Notes: generated from the letters alone by a model not told the origin. Positions 17,844-49,230 are shown, counted from the stretch's first letter. The stretch: DNA of 64,000 bases from Micromonospora sp. WMMD961 (GCF_029626145.1 NZ_JARUBJ010000002.1:3073501-3137500), one strand, 5' to 3'. Program-made: numbers and translations.

Positions 17844-20800
17844 ATGGCGGACGAACTACGCCTGCGCGAATCCCTCAAAAAGGTGATCAACGAGTTGCAG
17901 CGCACCCGCGACCAGGTGCGCGACCTCGAAGCCACGGACCGCGAGCCGATCGCGATCGTCGGGATGGCCTGCCGCTACCCGGGCGGGATCACCACCCCGG
18001 CGGAGCTGTGGCGGATCGTCGCCGACGGCGCCGACGTGGTCTCCGGGCTGCCCGACGACCGCGGCTGGGACCTCGCCGCCCTGGCCGGCGACCCGGACGA
18101 CCGTGGCTCCTCGCACACCGCGCAGGGTGGCTTCATCGACGGCGTCGCCGACTTCGACGCCGCCTTCTTCGGGATCAGCCCCCGCGAGGCCCTGGCCATG
18201 GACCCGCAGCAGCGGCTCCTGCTGGAGGTGTCGTGGGAGGCGATCGAACGGGCCGGCATCGACCCGGCGTCGCTGTCCGGGTCGCGGACCGGCGTGTTCG
18301 CGGGCACCAACTCGCACGACTACTCGACACTGCTGATGGGCGCGGCCGACGACGGCCTCGACGGCTACCTGGCCACCGGCAACGCGGCCAGTGTCGCGTC
18401 CGGACGGGTCGCCTACGCACTGGGCCTGGAGGGGCCGGCGGTCACCGTCGACACGGCCTGCTCGTCGTCGCTCGTCGCGTTGCACCTCGCCGCGCAGGCG
18501 CTGCGGCGCGGCGAGTGCTCCCTCGCGCTGGCCGGGGGCGCCGTCGTCATGGCCACCCCCGGCACGTTCGTCGAGTTCTCCCGGCAGGGCGGCCTCGCCG
18601 GTGACGGACGGTGCAAGGCGTTCGCACGGGCTGCCGACGGCACCGGCTGGGCCGAGGGCGCGGGAATGCTGCTGGTGGAGCGTCTCTCCGACGCCGTCCG
18701 CAACGGCCACCGGGTGCTCGCCGTGGTACGCGGCACCGCGGTCAACCAGGACGGCGCCTCGAACGGGCTCACCGCCCCCAACGGACCCGCCCAGGAACGC
18801 GTGATCCTCCAGGCGCTCGCCGCCGCCGGACTCTCCACGGCCGAGGTCGACCTGGTGGAGGCGCATGGCACCGGCACCACCCTCGGTGACCCGATCGAGG
18901 CGCAGGCGCTGCTCGCCACGTACGGGCAGGAGCGACCCGCCGACCGGCCACTGTGGCTCGGCTCGATCAAGTCGAACATGGGCCACGCCCAGGCCGCCGC
19001 CGGCGTCGCCGGGATCATCAAGGTCGTCCACGCGATGCGGCACGAGACGATGCCGCGCACCCTGCACGTCGACGAGCCGACGCCGGACGTGGACTGGTCG
19101 GCCGGCGCGGTGGAGCTGCTCGTCGACGCGCGGCCGTGGCCGGCGGGGGAGCGCCCCCGACGGGCGGGGGTGTCGTCGTTCGGCATGTCCGGCACCAACG
19201 CCCACGTGATCATCGAGGAGCCGCCGGTCGCACCGGCCGCGCCGGCTCCGGTTGCGTCGACCGCGCCGTGGTTGCTGTCGGGGCGTACCGCGGCGGCGGT
19301 CACCGACCAGGCCGACCGGCTGTCGGACGTGGACGCCGACGCATCGTCGGTGGCGTACTCGCTGGCGGTGTCGCGCGCGGCGTTCGTCCAGCGCGCGGTG
19401 GTGCTCGGCCCGGACCACCGGGCCGGTCTGGCCGCGTTGGCCGACGGGTTGCCGTCGAGTGCGGTGGTGTCCGGTGTGGCGCGTTCGGCCGGTGTGGTGT
19501 TCGTGTTCCCGGGTCAGGGGTCGCAGTGGGTCGGCATGGCGGCCGGGTTGTTGGATGCGGAGCCGGTGTTCGCGGCGCGGATCGCGGAGTGTGCGGCGGC
19601 TCTGGCGCCGTTGGTGGACTGGAACCTGTTGGACGTGTTGCGCTCGGATGACCCGTTGGAGCGGGTGGATGTGGTGCAGCCGGTGTTGTGGGCGGTGCAC
19701 GTCGCGTTGGCCGAGGTGTGGAAGGCCAAGGGGGTGATCCCTGATGCGGTGATCGGTCATTCGCAGGGGGAGATCGCGGCGGCGTGTGTGGCGGGTGTGT
19801 TGTCGCTCGGTGACGCGGCGAAGGTGGTCGCGTTGCGGAGCAAGGCGCTGCTCGCGTTGTCGGGCACCGGTGGGATGGTGTCGGTGAGCGCCGGTCTGGA
19901 CGTGGTGACCCCGTTGCTGACCGAGGGTGTGAGTGTGGCGGTGGTCAACGGTCCGACCAGTGTCGCGGTGGCGGGTGCGGACCTGGACGCGTTCCTGGCT
20001 GCTGCTGAGGCGGCGGGGGTGCGGGCCAGGCGGGTGAAGGTCGACTACGCGTCGCACTGCGCGCTGGTCGAGCCGGTGCAGGCGGAGCTGGCCCGTCTGC
20101 TCGACGGGGTGCAACCGATGCCGGGGTCGGTGCCGGTGTTCTCGACAGTCGAGGACGGCGGGGCAATGGACGCCGACTACTGGTACCGCAATCTGCGCCA
20201 GCCGGTCCGCCTCGACCTGGCGGTCGCGGCCGCCTACGCGGCGGGGCACCGGATCTTCGTCGAGGTCAGCGCGCACCCGGTGTTGACCGGTGCGATCGCC
20301 GACACCGCCGACGTGGCGACGGTGGGAACGCTGCGCCGAGGTGAGGGCGGCCCCGAGCAGATCGTGCGAGCCCTGGCCGAGGCGTGGGTGCACGGCGCAC
20401 CGGTCGACTGGACCACGATCATCCCAGCGACACCGATAGTGGAACTGCCCACCTACCCGTTCCAACACCAACGGTTCTGGCCGCGCCCCGGCACGCGGGC
20501 CCACGGCGACGCCTCCGCATTCGGTCTGGCCCCCGTCAGCCACCCGGTCCTCGGCGCGGCCCTCGGACTCGCCGGAGCCGACGGCACGATCTTCGCCGGA
20601 CGGCTCTCGCTCACCACCCACCCGTGGCTCGCCGACCACCGCGTCTCCGGTCGCCTGGTGGTCCCCGGCACCGCACTGCTCGACCTGGCCATCCGGATCG
20701 GCGACCAGCTCGGCAGCGCGACCGTCGCCGACCTCACCCTGGAACGGCCGCTGATCGTGCCCGACCACACCGGCCTGGCACTACAGGCGGTGGTCGACGC

Positions 20801-23800
20801 CCCCGCAGACGGGCCGGACCGGGCGTTCACCCTCTACGCCCGGCCGGACACCGCCGACGTCGAACAGCAGTGGACCCGACACGCGACCGGCCTGCTCAGC
20901 GCCACCCGACCCGACGCACCGCAACCCCTCCCGGTCTGGCCACCGGCCGGCGCGCAGGCCGTGCCGGTGGACGGCTTCTACCCGGACCTGGAAGCCCGCG
21001 GCTACGGCTACGGACCGGCGTTCCAGGGGCTGCGGGCGCTCTGGCGCTCCGACGACGACGTGTACGCCGAGGTCGCCCTGCCCCGAGGAACCGACGCCGA
21101 CGCGTACGGGCTGCACCCGGCGCTGCTCGACGCGGCGCTGCACCCGATCGGACTGGCCCTCGAAGCGGCCGGCGCCGGACAGGGCGGGCTGCTGCCGTTC
21201 TCCTGGACCGACGTCGACCTGCTCGCGTCCGGTGCGGAGATGCTGCGCGTCCGGCTACGACCGCAGGGCCCGGACACGGTGTCGGTGCTCGCCGCCGACC
21301 AGGGCGGCAGCCCGGTCCTGTCGATCGGCTCGCTCGTGCTGCGCCCGATCGCCGCCGGTGCCCTGGAGACGGCCGACGACCCGGCCCGCACCTCCCTGTT
21401 CCGCCTCGACTGGACCCCACTGACCCTGCCCGCCGCCGGTGCACCGGCCCTCGTCGCGGTCCTCGGCACCGACGAGATCGGCGTGTCCGCGGCCCTCAGC
21501 GAGGCCGGACACGACGTCGTGGCGTACGCCGACCTCGCCGGTGACCCGAGTCGACGCCCCGACCTGGTCGTCGCGCCGTTCGGCCCGGGTGGCACGGCCG
21601 GGGCGGTCGCCGCGACCGCGACCGCCGCGACGCACTCCTTCCTCGCCCTGCTCCAGGACTGGCTCACCGGCCCGGACGCCCGGCTCGTGGTGGTGACCCG
21701 ACGTGCCGTCTGCACCGGAGCCGAGGACCCGATCGAGGACCTGGTGCACGCCCCCCTGTGGGGTCTGGTCCGCGCCGCCCAGGCGGAGAACCCGGACCGC
21801 CTGCAACTGGCCGACGTGGACGGCGACGTCGCCTCGGCCGCCGCACTGCTCGCCGCGACCAGCACCGGGGAACCACAGGTGGCGGTGCGCGGCGGCACCG
21901 CGTACGCGCTGCGCCTGGCCCGCGCCGCGACCACCCCGGCCCTGGTCCTGCCGGACGGGGACGAACCGTGGCGTCTCGACGTACGGGAGCGCGGCACCTT
22001 CGACAACCTGGAACTGCTGCCCTGCCCGGAGATCGGCTGGGACCTGCCCGACGGACACGTCCGCGTCCGCATCCGCGCCAGCGGCCTGAACTTCCGGGAC
22101 GTGGTGCTGACCCTCGGCATGGTCCCCGACCAGCAGGTGCTCGGCAACGAGGCGGCCGGTGAGATCGTCGAGGTGGGGCCGGGCGTGCGCGGCTATGCCG
22201 TCGGCGACCGGGTGATGGGCCTCTTCTCCGGCTCGATGGCACCGATCGGCGTCACCGACCACCGCATGATCGCCAAGGTGCCCGACGACTGGTCCTACCC
22301 GGTCGCCGCGACCGTGCCGGTCGCCTTCCTGACCGCGTACTACGGTCTGGTCGACGCCGGTCACCTCCGTGCCGGGCAGTCGGTGCTGGTGCACGCCGCG
22401 ACCGGCGGCGTCGGCATGGCCGCGGTCCAGTTGGCCCGGCACTTCGGCGCCGAGGTTTTCGGCACCGCCAGCCCCGGCAAGTGGGACGTGCTGCGCGCCG
22501 ACGGCTTCACCGACGACCGGATCGCCTCGTCGCGCAGCCTCGACTTCGAGCAGCGCATCCTCGACGCGACAGGTGGCCGCGGCGTCGACGTGGTCCTGGA
22601 CTCCCTGGCCGGTGAGTTCGTCGACGCGTCACTGCGGCTGCTACCCGGTGGCGGGCGGTTCGTCGAGATGGGCAAGACCGACATCCGCAACGCGGACAGC
22701 GTGGCCGCGCAGCACCCGGGCGTCGGCTACCAGGCGTTCGACCTGATCGAGGCCGGTGGCGACCGGATCCGCGAGATCTGGGCCGATCTGATCGCGCTCT
22801 TCGCGGCCGGGCACCTGCGCCCGATGCCGCTGCGCACCTGGGACCTGCGCCGCGCGCCGGAGGCGTTCCGCTTCCTCAGCCAGGCCCGGCACATCGGCAA
22901 GATCGCCCTCACCGTGCCGCCCCGGCCGGACCCCGAGGGCACCGTCCTCATCACCGGTGGCACCGGCACGCTCGGGGCGTTGATGGCCCGGCACTTCGCC
23001 CGGCAGGGTCGCCGCCGCCTGCTGCTCACCAGCCGGCGTGGCCCGCAGGCACCCGGTGCGGCCGAACTGTGCGCGGAACTCGCCGACCTCGGCGCGCAGG
23101 CCCGCGTGGTCGCCTGCGACACCGCCGACCGGGACGCGCTGGCCGCACTGCTCGCCGGCATCCCCGCCGAGCACCCGCTCAGCACCGTGGTGCACGCGGC
23201 CGGCGTCCTCGCCGACGGCGTGGTCGCCTCGCTGACGCCGGAGCGCCTGGACGAGGTGCTGCGGCCCAAGGTGGACGCGGCCTGGCACCTGCACGAGCTG
23301 ACCCGGACGGCGTCGGTCGCCGAGTTCGTGCTCTTCTCCGCCGGCGCCGGGACCTTCGGCGGTGCCGGCCAGGCGAACTACGCGGCGGCGAACACGTTTC
23401 TCGACGCCCTCGCCCAGCACCGGCGCGACCAGGGGTTACCCGCCGTGGCGCTGGCCTGGGGCCTGTGGGCCGATGCCAGCGGGATGACCGGTCACCTGGA
23501 CGCGACAGACCACGCCCGGATGGCCCGTGGCGGCATGGCCCCGCTCACCGCCGAGCAAGGGCTCGCCCTGCTGGACGCGGCCCTGCGCCACGACGAGGCG
23601 ATCCTGGTCCCCGCGAACATCGACACCGGGATCCTGCGGGGGCAGGGCGGTGCGGTGGCGCCGCTGCTGCGCGGCCTGGTGCGCACACCGGCCCGCCGGG
23701 CGGCGGCCACCGCCACCGAGACCGGCGACGACCTCGGCCGGCGGCTGGCCGGGCTGGGCGCGGCGGACCAGCAGCGGATCCTGCTCGACCTGGTACGCGG

Positions 23801-24251
23801 GAACGCCACTGTGGTCCTCGGCCGCCCCGCCTCGGAGCCGATCGAGGCCACCCGCGCGTTCAAGGAACTCGGCTTCGACTCGCTGACCGCCGTCGAGCTG
23901 CGCAACCGGCTCAACGGCGCGACCGGGCTGCGGCTGCCCGCCACGCTCGTCTTCGACTACCCGAACGCCCAGACGCTCGCCGAGCACCTCGGCAAGGAAC
24001 TCACCACCGGCTCCGAGCCGGACGGCAACGCGGTGCACGTCGCCTTCGACCGGCTGACCGGCGCGATCTCGGCGCTGGACGCCGAGGCGCTGGCCGGCAC
24101 CGGCATCGCGTCCCGGCTACGGGAACTGCTCGCCGCCGTGGAACCGGCCTCGGCCGTGCCCACCGTGACCACGTCCGACGACGCCGACCTCGACGACGCC
24201 TCCGCCGAGGACATCTTCGACCTGATCGACAACGAACTCGACTTTCCGTGA
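17844..24251 (+). CDS. Type I modular PKS B, one fully reducing methylmalonyl module
   Basis: This 2135-residue protein has domain order docking-KS-AT-DH-ER-KR-ACP-docking. KS Cys is residue 206. AT Ser is residue 640 in GHSQGE, and YASH follows, the methylmalonyl-CoA signature. DH has His 932 in HRVSGRLVVPG and Asp 1096 in HPALLDAAL. ER (about residues 1373-1690) has the NADPH motif ATGGVGMA. KR has Tyr 1846 and LAD in place of LDD (B-like), but the catalytic Ser position (1833) is Ala. ACP Ser is residue 2013. It should add a saturated CH(CH3)-CH2 unit if the KR works. The N-terminal helix after MADELRL resembles docking domains of PKS C-F and should accept the PKS A tail. One TTA codon lies at 23436. 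Confidence 0.97.
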   Translation: MADELRLRESLKKVINELQRTRDQVRDLEATDREPIAIVGMACRYPGGITTPAELWRIVADGADVVSGLPDDRGWDLAALAGDPDDRGSSHTAQGGFIDGVADFDAAFFGISPREALAMDPQQRLLLEVSWEAIERAGIDPASLSGSRTGVFAGTNSHDYSTLLMGAADDGLDGYLATGNAASVASGRVAYALGLEGPAVTVDTACSSSLVALHLAAQALRRGECSLALAGGAVVMATPGTFVEFSRQGGLAGDGRCKAFARAADGTGWAEGAGMLLVERLSDAVRNGHRVLAVVRGTAVNQDGASNGLTAPNGPAQERVILQALAAAGLSTAEVDLVEAHGTGTTLGDPIEAQALLATYGQERPADRPLWLGSIKSNMGHAQAAAGVAGIIKVVHAMRHETMPRTLHVDEPTPDVDWSAGAVELLVDARPWPAGERPRRAGVSSFGMSGTNAHVIIEEPPVAPAAPAPVASTAPWLLSGRTAAAVTDQADRLSDVDADASSVAYSLAVSRAAFVQRAVVLGPDHRAGLAALADGLPSSAVVSGVARSAGVVFVFPGQGSQWVGMAAGLLDAEPVFAARIAECAAALAPLVDWNLLDVLRSDDPLERVDVVQPVLWAVHVALAEVWKAKGVIPDAVIGHSQGEIAAACVAGVLSLGDAAKVVALRSKALLALSGTGGMVSVSAGLDVVTPLLTEGVSVAVVNGPTSVAVAGADLDAFLAAAEAAGVRARRVKVDYASHCALVEPVQAELARLLDGVQPMPGSVPVFSTVEDGGAMDADYWYRNLRQPVRLDLAVAAAYAAGHRIFVEVSAHPVLTGAIADTADVATVGTLRRGEGGPEQIVRALAEAWVHGAPVDWTTIIPATPIVELPTYPFQHQRFWPRPGTRAHGDASAFGLAPVSHPVLGAALGLAGADGTIFAGRLSLTTHPWLADHRVSGRLVVPGTALLDLAIRIGDQLGSATVADLTLERPLIVPDHTGLALQAVVDAPADGPDRAFTLYARPDTADVEQQWTRHATGLLSATRPDAPQPLPVWPPAGAQAVPVDGFYPDLEARGYGYGPAFQGLRALWRSDDDVYAEVALPRGTDADAYGLHPALLDAALHPIGLALEAAGAGQGGLLPFSWTDVDLLASGAEMLRVRLRPQGPDTVSVLAADQGGSPVLSIGSLVLRPIAAGALETADDPARTSLFRLDWTPLTLPAAGAPALVAVLGTDEIGVSAALSEAGHDVVAYADLAGDPSRRPDLVVAPFGPGGTAGAVAATATAATHSFLALLQDWLTGPDARLVVVTRRAVCTGAEDPIEDLVHAPLWGLVRAAQAENPDRLQLADVDGDVASAAALLAATSTGEPQVAVRGGTAYALRLARAATTPALVLPDGDEPWRLDVRERGTFDNLELLPCPEIGWDLPDGHVRVRIRASGLNFRDVVLTLGMVPDQQVLGNEAAGEIVEVGPGVRGYAVGDRVMGLFSGSMAPIGVTDHRMIAKVPDDWSYPVAATVPVAFLTAYYGLVDAGHLRAGQSVLVHAATGGVGMAAVQLARHFGAEVFGTASPGKWDVLRADGFTDDRIASSRSLDFEQRILDATGGRGVDVVLDSLAGEFVDASLRLLPGGGRFVEMGKTDIRNADSVAAQHPGVGYQAFDLIEAGGDRIREIWADLIALFAAGHLRPMPLRTWDLRRAPEAFRFLSQARHIGKIALTVPPRPDPEGTVLITGGTGTLGALMARHFARQGRRRLLLTSRRGPQAPGAAELCAELADLGAQARVVACDTADRDALAALLAGIPAEHPLSTVVHAAGVLADGVVASLTPERLDEVLRPKVDAAWHLHELTRTASVAEFVLFSAGAGTFGGAGQANYAAANTFLDALAQHRRDQGLPAVALAWGLWADASGMTGHLDATDHARMARGGMAPLTAEQGLALLDAALRHDEAILVPANIDTGILRGQGGAVAPLLRGLVRTPARRAAATATETGDDLGRRLAGLGAADQQRILLDLVRGNATVVLGRPASEPIEATRAFKELGFDSLTAVELRNRLNGATGLRLPATLVFDYPNAQTLAEHLGKELTTGSEPDGNAVHVAFDRLTGAISALDAEALAGTGIASRLRELLAAVEPASAVPTVTTSDDADLDDASAEDIFDLIDNELDFP
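17940..24010 (+). other. PKS module 5: KS-AT(mmal)-DH-ER-KR-ACP
   Basis: Landmark codons: KS Cys 18459-18461, AT Ser 19761-19763, YASH 20046-20057, DH His 20637-20639, DH Asp 21129-21131, ER cofactor loop near 22400, KR cofactor loop near 22950, KR Tyr 23379-23381, ACP Ser 23880-23882. Approximate spans: KS 17940-19230, AT 19495-20480, DH 20535-21360, KR structural part 21400-21930, ER 21960-22900, KR 22935-23620, ACP 23770-24000. This is the only ER in the window. Confidence 0.94.
19551..20168 (+). repeat. AT-domain repeat R4, copy 1 (AT5)
   Basis: Matches 50952-51569 in AT11 at a constant offset of 31401 bp with only isolated mismatches, and is more loosely similar to AT9 (about 40601-41215). 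It encodes the methylmalonyl AT from before the active serine to just past YASH, in G/T-leaning codons. Confidence 0.88.
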
Positions 24252-24271
24252 TCCACCACTTCCGTCCTAGG

Positions 24272-24276
24272 GGAGG
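24272..24276 (+). promoter_or_regulatory. Ribosome-binding site of PKS C
   Basis: GGAGG within a longer G-rich run lies 8 nt before the ATG at 24285. It sits in the 33-bp gap after the PKS B stop and supports translation from this ATG. Confidence 0.8.
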
Positions 24277-24284
24277 GCCGAACG

Positions 24285-33656
<9,372 letters not shown>

Positions 33657-33678
33657 CACCGGACGCCGCGCGCATCCG

Positions 33679-33684
33679 AAGGGG
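33679..33684 (+). promoter_or_regulatory. Probable ribosome-binding site of PKS D
   Basis: AAGGGG lies 10 nt before the ATG at 33695, somewhat longer spacing than for the other genes of the set. The start is supported mainly because it yields the conserved docking helix (LLDYLKRVTADL). Confidence 0.6.
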
Positions 33685-33694
33685 TTGGCAAGCG

Positions 33695-44355
<10,661 letters not shown>

Positions 44356-44356
<1 letters not shown>

Positions 44357-47300
44357 TGGCAGACGACGAGAAGCTTCGCCATTTCCTCAAGAAGGTCACC
44401 ACCACCCTTCAGGAGACCAAGCAGCAGTTGCACGAGGCTGAGAACCGTGACCGGGAACCGATCGCGATCGTCTCGATGAGCTGTCGGTTCCCCGGCGGCG
44501 TACGCGGTCCGGAGGACCTCTGGCAGATGCTCGTCGACGAGCGCGACGCCCTCGGCCCGCTGCCCGCCGACCGGGGCTGGGACCTGGAGTCGCTCTACAG
44601 CCCGGACGCGGACGCACCCGGCCAGAGCTATGTCCGGGAGGGCTCGTTCCTGGACGACGCCGCGGACTTCGACGCCGCGTTCTTCGGGATCAGCCCGCAC
44701 GAGGCGCTCGCCATGGACCCGCAGCAACGGCTGTTGCTGGAGGCGTCCTGGGAGGCGATCGAGCGGGCCGGCGTCAACCCGCAGAGCCTTCGCGGCAGCC
44801 AGACCGGCGTGTTCGTCGGCATCACCCAGCAGAACTACGGCACCGCGTTGCACGAGGCGCCCGAGGGCGTCGACATGTACCTCGGCACCGGCACCACCAC
44901 CAGCGTCGCGTCCGGCCGGATCGCGTACAGCCTGGGCTTCGGCGGACCAGCCGTCACCGTGGACACGGCCTGCTCGTCGTCGCTCGTCGCGATGCACTGG
45001 GCGGTCCAGTCGCTGCGGTCGCGTGAGTGCGACCTGGCCCTGGTCGGCGGCGTCACGATCATGGCGGCACCGGGGGCGTTCATCCTGTTCAGCAGGCAGA
45101 AGGGGCTGGCCCCGGACGGGCGGTGCAAGCCGTTCGCCGAGGCCGCCGACGGCACCGCCTGGGGAGAGGGTGTCGGCATCATCATGGCCGAGCGGCTCTC
45201 CGACGCGCAGCGCAACGGCCACCCGATCCTGGCGATCGTGCGGGGCAGCGCGACCAACCAGGACGGCGCGTCCAACGGCCTCACCGCCCCCAACGGCCCG
45301 GCCCAGGAGCGGGTCATCCGGGCCGCGCTCGCCAACGCCCGACTCACCCCGGACCAGGTCGACACCGTCGAGTCGCACGGCACCGGCACCACACTGGGCG
45401 ACCCGATCGAGGCGCAGGCGCTGCTGGAGACGTACGGCCGGGGCCGTCCGGCGGAGCACCCGCTCTGGATCACCTCGGTCAAGTCGAACATCGGGCACAC
45501 CCAGTCGGCGGCCGGCATCGCCGGGCTGATCAAAGCGGTGCTCTCCATCCAGCACGGGGTCCTGCCGAAGACGCTCAACGTCGACGCGCCCACCTCGCAC
45601 GTGGACTGGTCGACCGGCGCCGCGCAGGTGCTCACCGAGACGATCCCGTGGCCGCAGACCGGGCACCCGCGCCGGGCCGGGGTGTCGTCCTTCGGCGTCT
45701 CCGGCACCAACGGGCACATCATCCTGGAGCAGCCGCCGACCGAGACCCCCGCCGAGACCAGCGACCCCGCCGACGGTCCGGTCGCCGCCTGGCCGATCTC
45801 GGCCCGCACCGAGGCCGGTCTCGCCGCGCAGGCCCGCCGCCTGTACGACCACCTGACCCGGCACCCCTCGCTCACCCCGTCGGACGTCGGACACTCGCTG
45901 TGCAAGACCCGGGCCGCCTTCGACCACCGTGCGGTCGTCGTCGGCACCACCCGGGAGGAGATGCTGAGCAGCCTCGCCGAGTTCCCCGACGGCAACGCCC
46001 CCCGCGCCGACCGGCAGCTCGGCGGCCGACCGCTGTTCGTCTTCCCCGGTCAGGGCTCACAGTGGCTCGGCATGGCCACCGAGCTGCTCGACCAGGAGCC
46101 GGTCTTCGCCGCCCGGATCGCCGAGTGCGCCGCCGCCCTCGACCCGTACGTCGACTGGTCGCTGCTCGACGTGCTGCGCTGCACCGACCCGGCGGCGCTG
46201 GACCGCGTCGACGTGGTCCAACCCGCGCTCTGGGCGGTGATGGTGTCGCTGGCCGAAACCTGGATCTCCCGTGGCGTACGGCCCGGCGCGGTCGTCGGCC
46301 ACTCGCAGGGCGAGATCGCCGCCGCGTGCGTGGCCGGCGCGCTGTCGCTGACCGACGCCGCCAAGGTGGTCGCCCTGCGCAGCCGCGCCCTGCTCGCCCT
46401 GTCCGGCACCGGCGGCATGGTGTCGGTCAACGCTCCGCTCGCCGCTGTCGAACCGCTGCTCACCGACGGGATCGCCGTCGCGGCGGTGAACGGCCCGTCC
46501 AGTGTGGTCGTGGCCGGTGCCGACGTGGCGGCCTTCCTGACGGCGGCCCAGGCGGCCGGCGTCCGCGCCCGGCAGGTGCAGGTGGACTACGCCTCGCACT
46601 GTGCCCAGGTCGAGCCGATCGAGGCCGAGCTGGCCCGGCTCCTGGACGGGATCACGCCGACCGCCGGCACCGTGCCGATCATCTCCACGGTCACCGGCGC
46701 GCCGATCGACGGCACCGCGATGAACGCCGCGTACTGGTACGACAACCTGCGTAACCCGGTCCGCCTGGACCTGGCCGTCCGTGCCGCCCTGGACGCCGGT
46801 CACGCCCTGATCGTCGAGATCAGCCCGCACCCGGTGCTGATCGCCGGGCTCACCGGGCTGGCCGAGGACGCCGGTGGCGACGCCGTGGTGCTGGGCACGC
46901 TGCGGCGCGGCGACGGCGGGCTCCGGCGGTTCACCCACTCGCTGGCCTCCGCGTACGTGCACGGTGCCGCAGTCGACTTCGCCACCGTCCACCCGCACGG
47001 GCGTACCGTGCCGTTGCCGACCTTCGCGTTTCAGGGGCGGCCGTACTGGCTGGGCGGCCGGCGGCCCCCGGCGCCCGCCGCCGCGACCCCGAGCACCGAC
47101 GACGCGGTCTTCTGGAACGCGGTGGAGCGGCAGGACGCCGACGTGCTCGCCGAGACCATCGGCGTCGACCCGGCGGCGGTGGGAGACCTGCTCCCGGCGT
47201 TGTCGTCGTGGCGGCGGCAGCGGCAGACCGGCTCGACGCTGGACAGCTGGCGCTACCGCGACGAGTGGGTACGCGTCCCCGACCAACCGGCCCGTCTCAC

Positions 47301-49209
47301 CGGCACCTGGCTGGTCGCCGTACCGGCCGGGATCGACTCGCCGCTGCCGGCCGAGGTCAGCTCGGCTCTGCGAGTCGGCGGCGCGCGGGTGGTGCCGGTG
47401 GAGATCGACCCGGTCGACGTCCACCGCACCGCGCTGGCCGCCCAGCTCACCCTGGCGCTCGACGCGGCCGGCTGTGACCGTCCCGACGGTGTGCTCTCCC
47501 TGCTCGCCCTGGACGAGCGGGTCCTGCGCGACCACCGCTCCACCCCGCGCGGCTTCGCCGCCACCGTCGTACTGGTGCAGGCCCTCGGTGACCTCGGCGT
47601 AGGCGCACCGCTGTGGTGCGCGTCCCGGGCCGCGATCGGCACCGGACCGGACGACCCGCCGGCCAACCCGGCCCAGGCGCTGCTCTGGGGCTTCGGCCGG
47701 GTGGCCGCCCTGGAACACCCGGACCGCTGGGGCGGCCTGGTGGACCTACCCGCCAGCCTCGACGAGCGCGGTTCCGGTCTGCTCTGCGCCCTGCTCTCCG
47801 GCGTCACCGGCGAGGACCAGGCCGCGATCCGACCGACCGGCCTGCTCGGCCGGCGGCTGATGCGCGCCCCGGTCGGCGACCGCGGCCCGGTGCGGAGCTG
47901 GCAGCCGCGCGGCACCACCCTCATCCTGGGCGGCACCGGTGGTCTCGGTTCCCAGCTGGCCCGCTGGCTGGCCGCGCACGGTGCCGAGCACCTGCTGCTG
48001 GTCGGCCGCCGCGGCCCGGACGCACCCGGCGCACACCAGCTCCGCGACGACCTCACCGCGCTGGGCGCGACGGTCACAGTGGCCGCCTGCGACGCCGCCG
48101 ACCGCGACGCCCTTGCCGCCCTGATCGACGCGATCCCCGCCGATACGCCGCTGACCACAGTGGTGCACAGCGCGGCCGTCCTCGACGACTGCGTGATCGA
48201 CGCCCTGCAGACCCACCGCGTCGACGGCGTCCTGCGCGCCAAGGTGGACTCCGCCCGCCACCTGCACGAGCTGACCCGGGACCTGGACCTGGACGCGTTC
48301 ATCACGTTCTCCTCGTTCGCCGGCACGGTGGCCAGCTCCGGGGTCGGCAACTACGCCCCCGCCAACGCCTACCTGGACGCCCTGGTGCAGCACCGCCGCT
48401 CCCTCGGCCTGCCGGGCACCGCGATCGCCTGGGGCGCCTGGGGTGGCGGCGGCATGGCCGACGGCGAGTTCGGTGAGCTGCTGACCCGGCACGGCGTCGC
48501 CGAGATGGCGCCCGAGCTGGCGATCACCACGCTGCGGCAGGCGGTGGAGCACGACGAGCCGTTCCTCACCGTCGCCGACATCCGCTGGGAGCGGTTCTTC
48601 GTCGCGGTCACCGCCACCCGGCCCAGCCCTCTGGTCGGCGCGATCCCGGAGGCGCAGCAGGTGCTCGCGGCGATCGCCCGCGACGGGGACGGGGCCGGCG
48701 AGAGCGCCGCCGCGCGCCTGGCGGGCCTGCCACCGGCCGAGCGGGCCAAGGCCCTGCTGGACACGGTACGGGCGCAGGTCGCCACGGTGCTCGGCTACGC
48801 CTGCGCCGACGAGGTGCCACCGAAGAAGGCCTTCCAGGAACTCGGGTTCGACTCGGTGACCGCCGTGGAGCTGCGCAACCGCCTGGGTGCCACCACCGGG
48901 CTGCGGCTGCCCGTCACGCTCGTCTTCGACTATCCGAACCCGACCACGCTCGCCGCCTTCCTGGACAGCCTGTGCGGCGGGCCGGGGGACAGCTCCGCGC
49001 TGGACGACCTGGACCGCCTGGAAGCGGCCCTGGACAACCTCGAACCGGACGACGTCACGTACGTCCGGCTGATGACCCGGATGCAGGCGCTCGTCGCCGA
49101 CTGGAAGCACGGGCGCGCCGAGCCGGTGGAGACCGCGGGCGAAGCCCTGGCCGACGCCACCGACGAGGAGATGTTCGACCTCCTCGGCAAGAAGTTCGGC
49201 ATCGCCTGA
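44356..49209 (+). CDS. Type I modular PKS E, one methylmalonyl KS-AT-KR-ACP module
   Basis: This 1617-residue protein begins MADDEKLRHFLKKV, a docking coiled coil matching those of PKS B-D. KS Cys is residue 206; the KS motif reads GISPHEA, with His where the other modules have Arg. AT Ser is residue 650 in GHSQGE, and YASH marks methylmalonyl-CoA. KR has GGTGGLG, LDD, intact Lys and Ser, Tyr 1333 and Pro two residues later (B-type, possibly B2). ACP Ser is residue 1500. No DH, so a methyl-branched hydroxyl unit is predicted. The tail FDLLGKKFGIA carries two lysines where the other tails of this class are mostly acidic or polar. The start at 44356 is chosen over upstream codons because of the GGAG site and the conserved docking helix. 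Confidence 0.97.
44455..48975 (+). other. PKS module 10: KS-AT(mmal)-KR(B)-ACP
   Basis: KS about 44458-45740 (Cys 44971-44973; ESHGTGT replaces EAHGTGT). AT about 46030-47050 (Ser 46303-46305, YASH 46588-46599). KR about 47100-48620 (cofactor loop near 47930, LDD, Tyr 48352-48354). ACP Ser 48853-48855. Module 6 is its closest look-alike in this window in the KR core (ASSGVGNYAPAN in both). Confidence 0.93.
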
Positions 49210-49222
49210 CCCGCACGCTCAC

Positions 49223-49230
49223 AAGGGGAG
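49223..49230 (+). promoter_or_regulatory. Ribosome-binding site deciding the PKS F start
   Basis: AAGGGGAG lies 8 nt before the ATG at 49239, in the 29-bp gap after PKS E. The frame is open for another 267 bases upstream, but this site and the conserved MANEERLRYFLK start select 49239. Confidence 0.85.
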
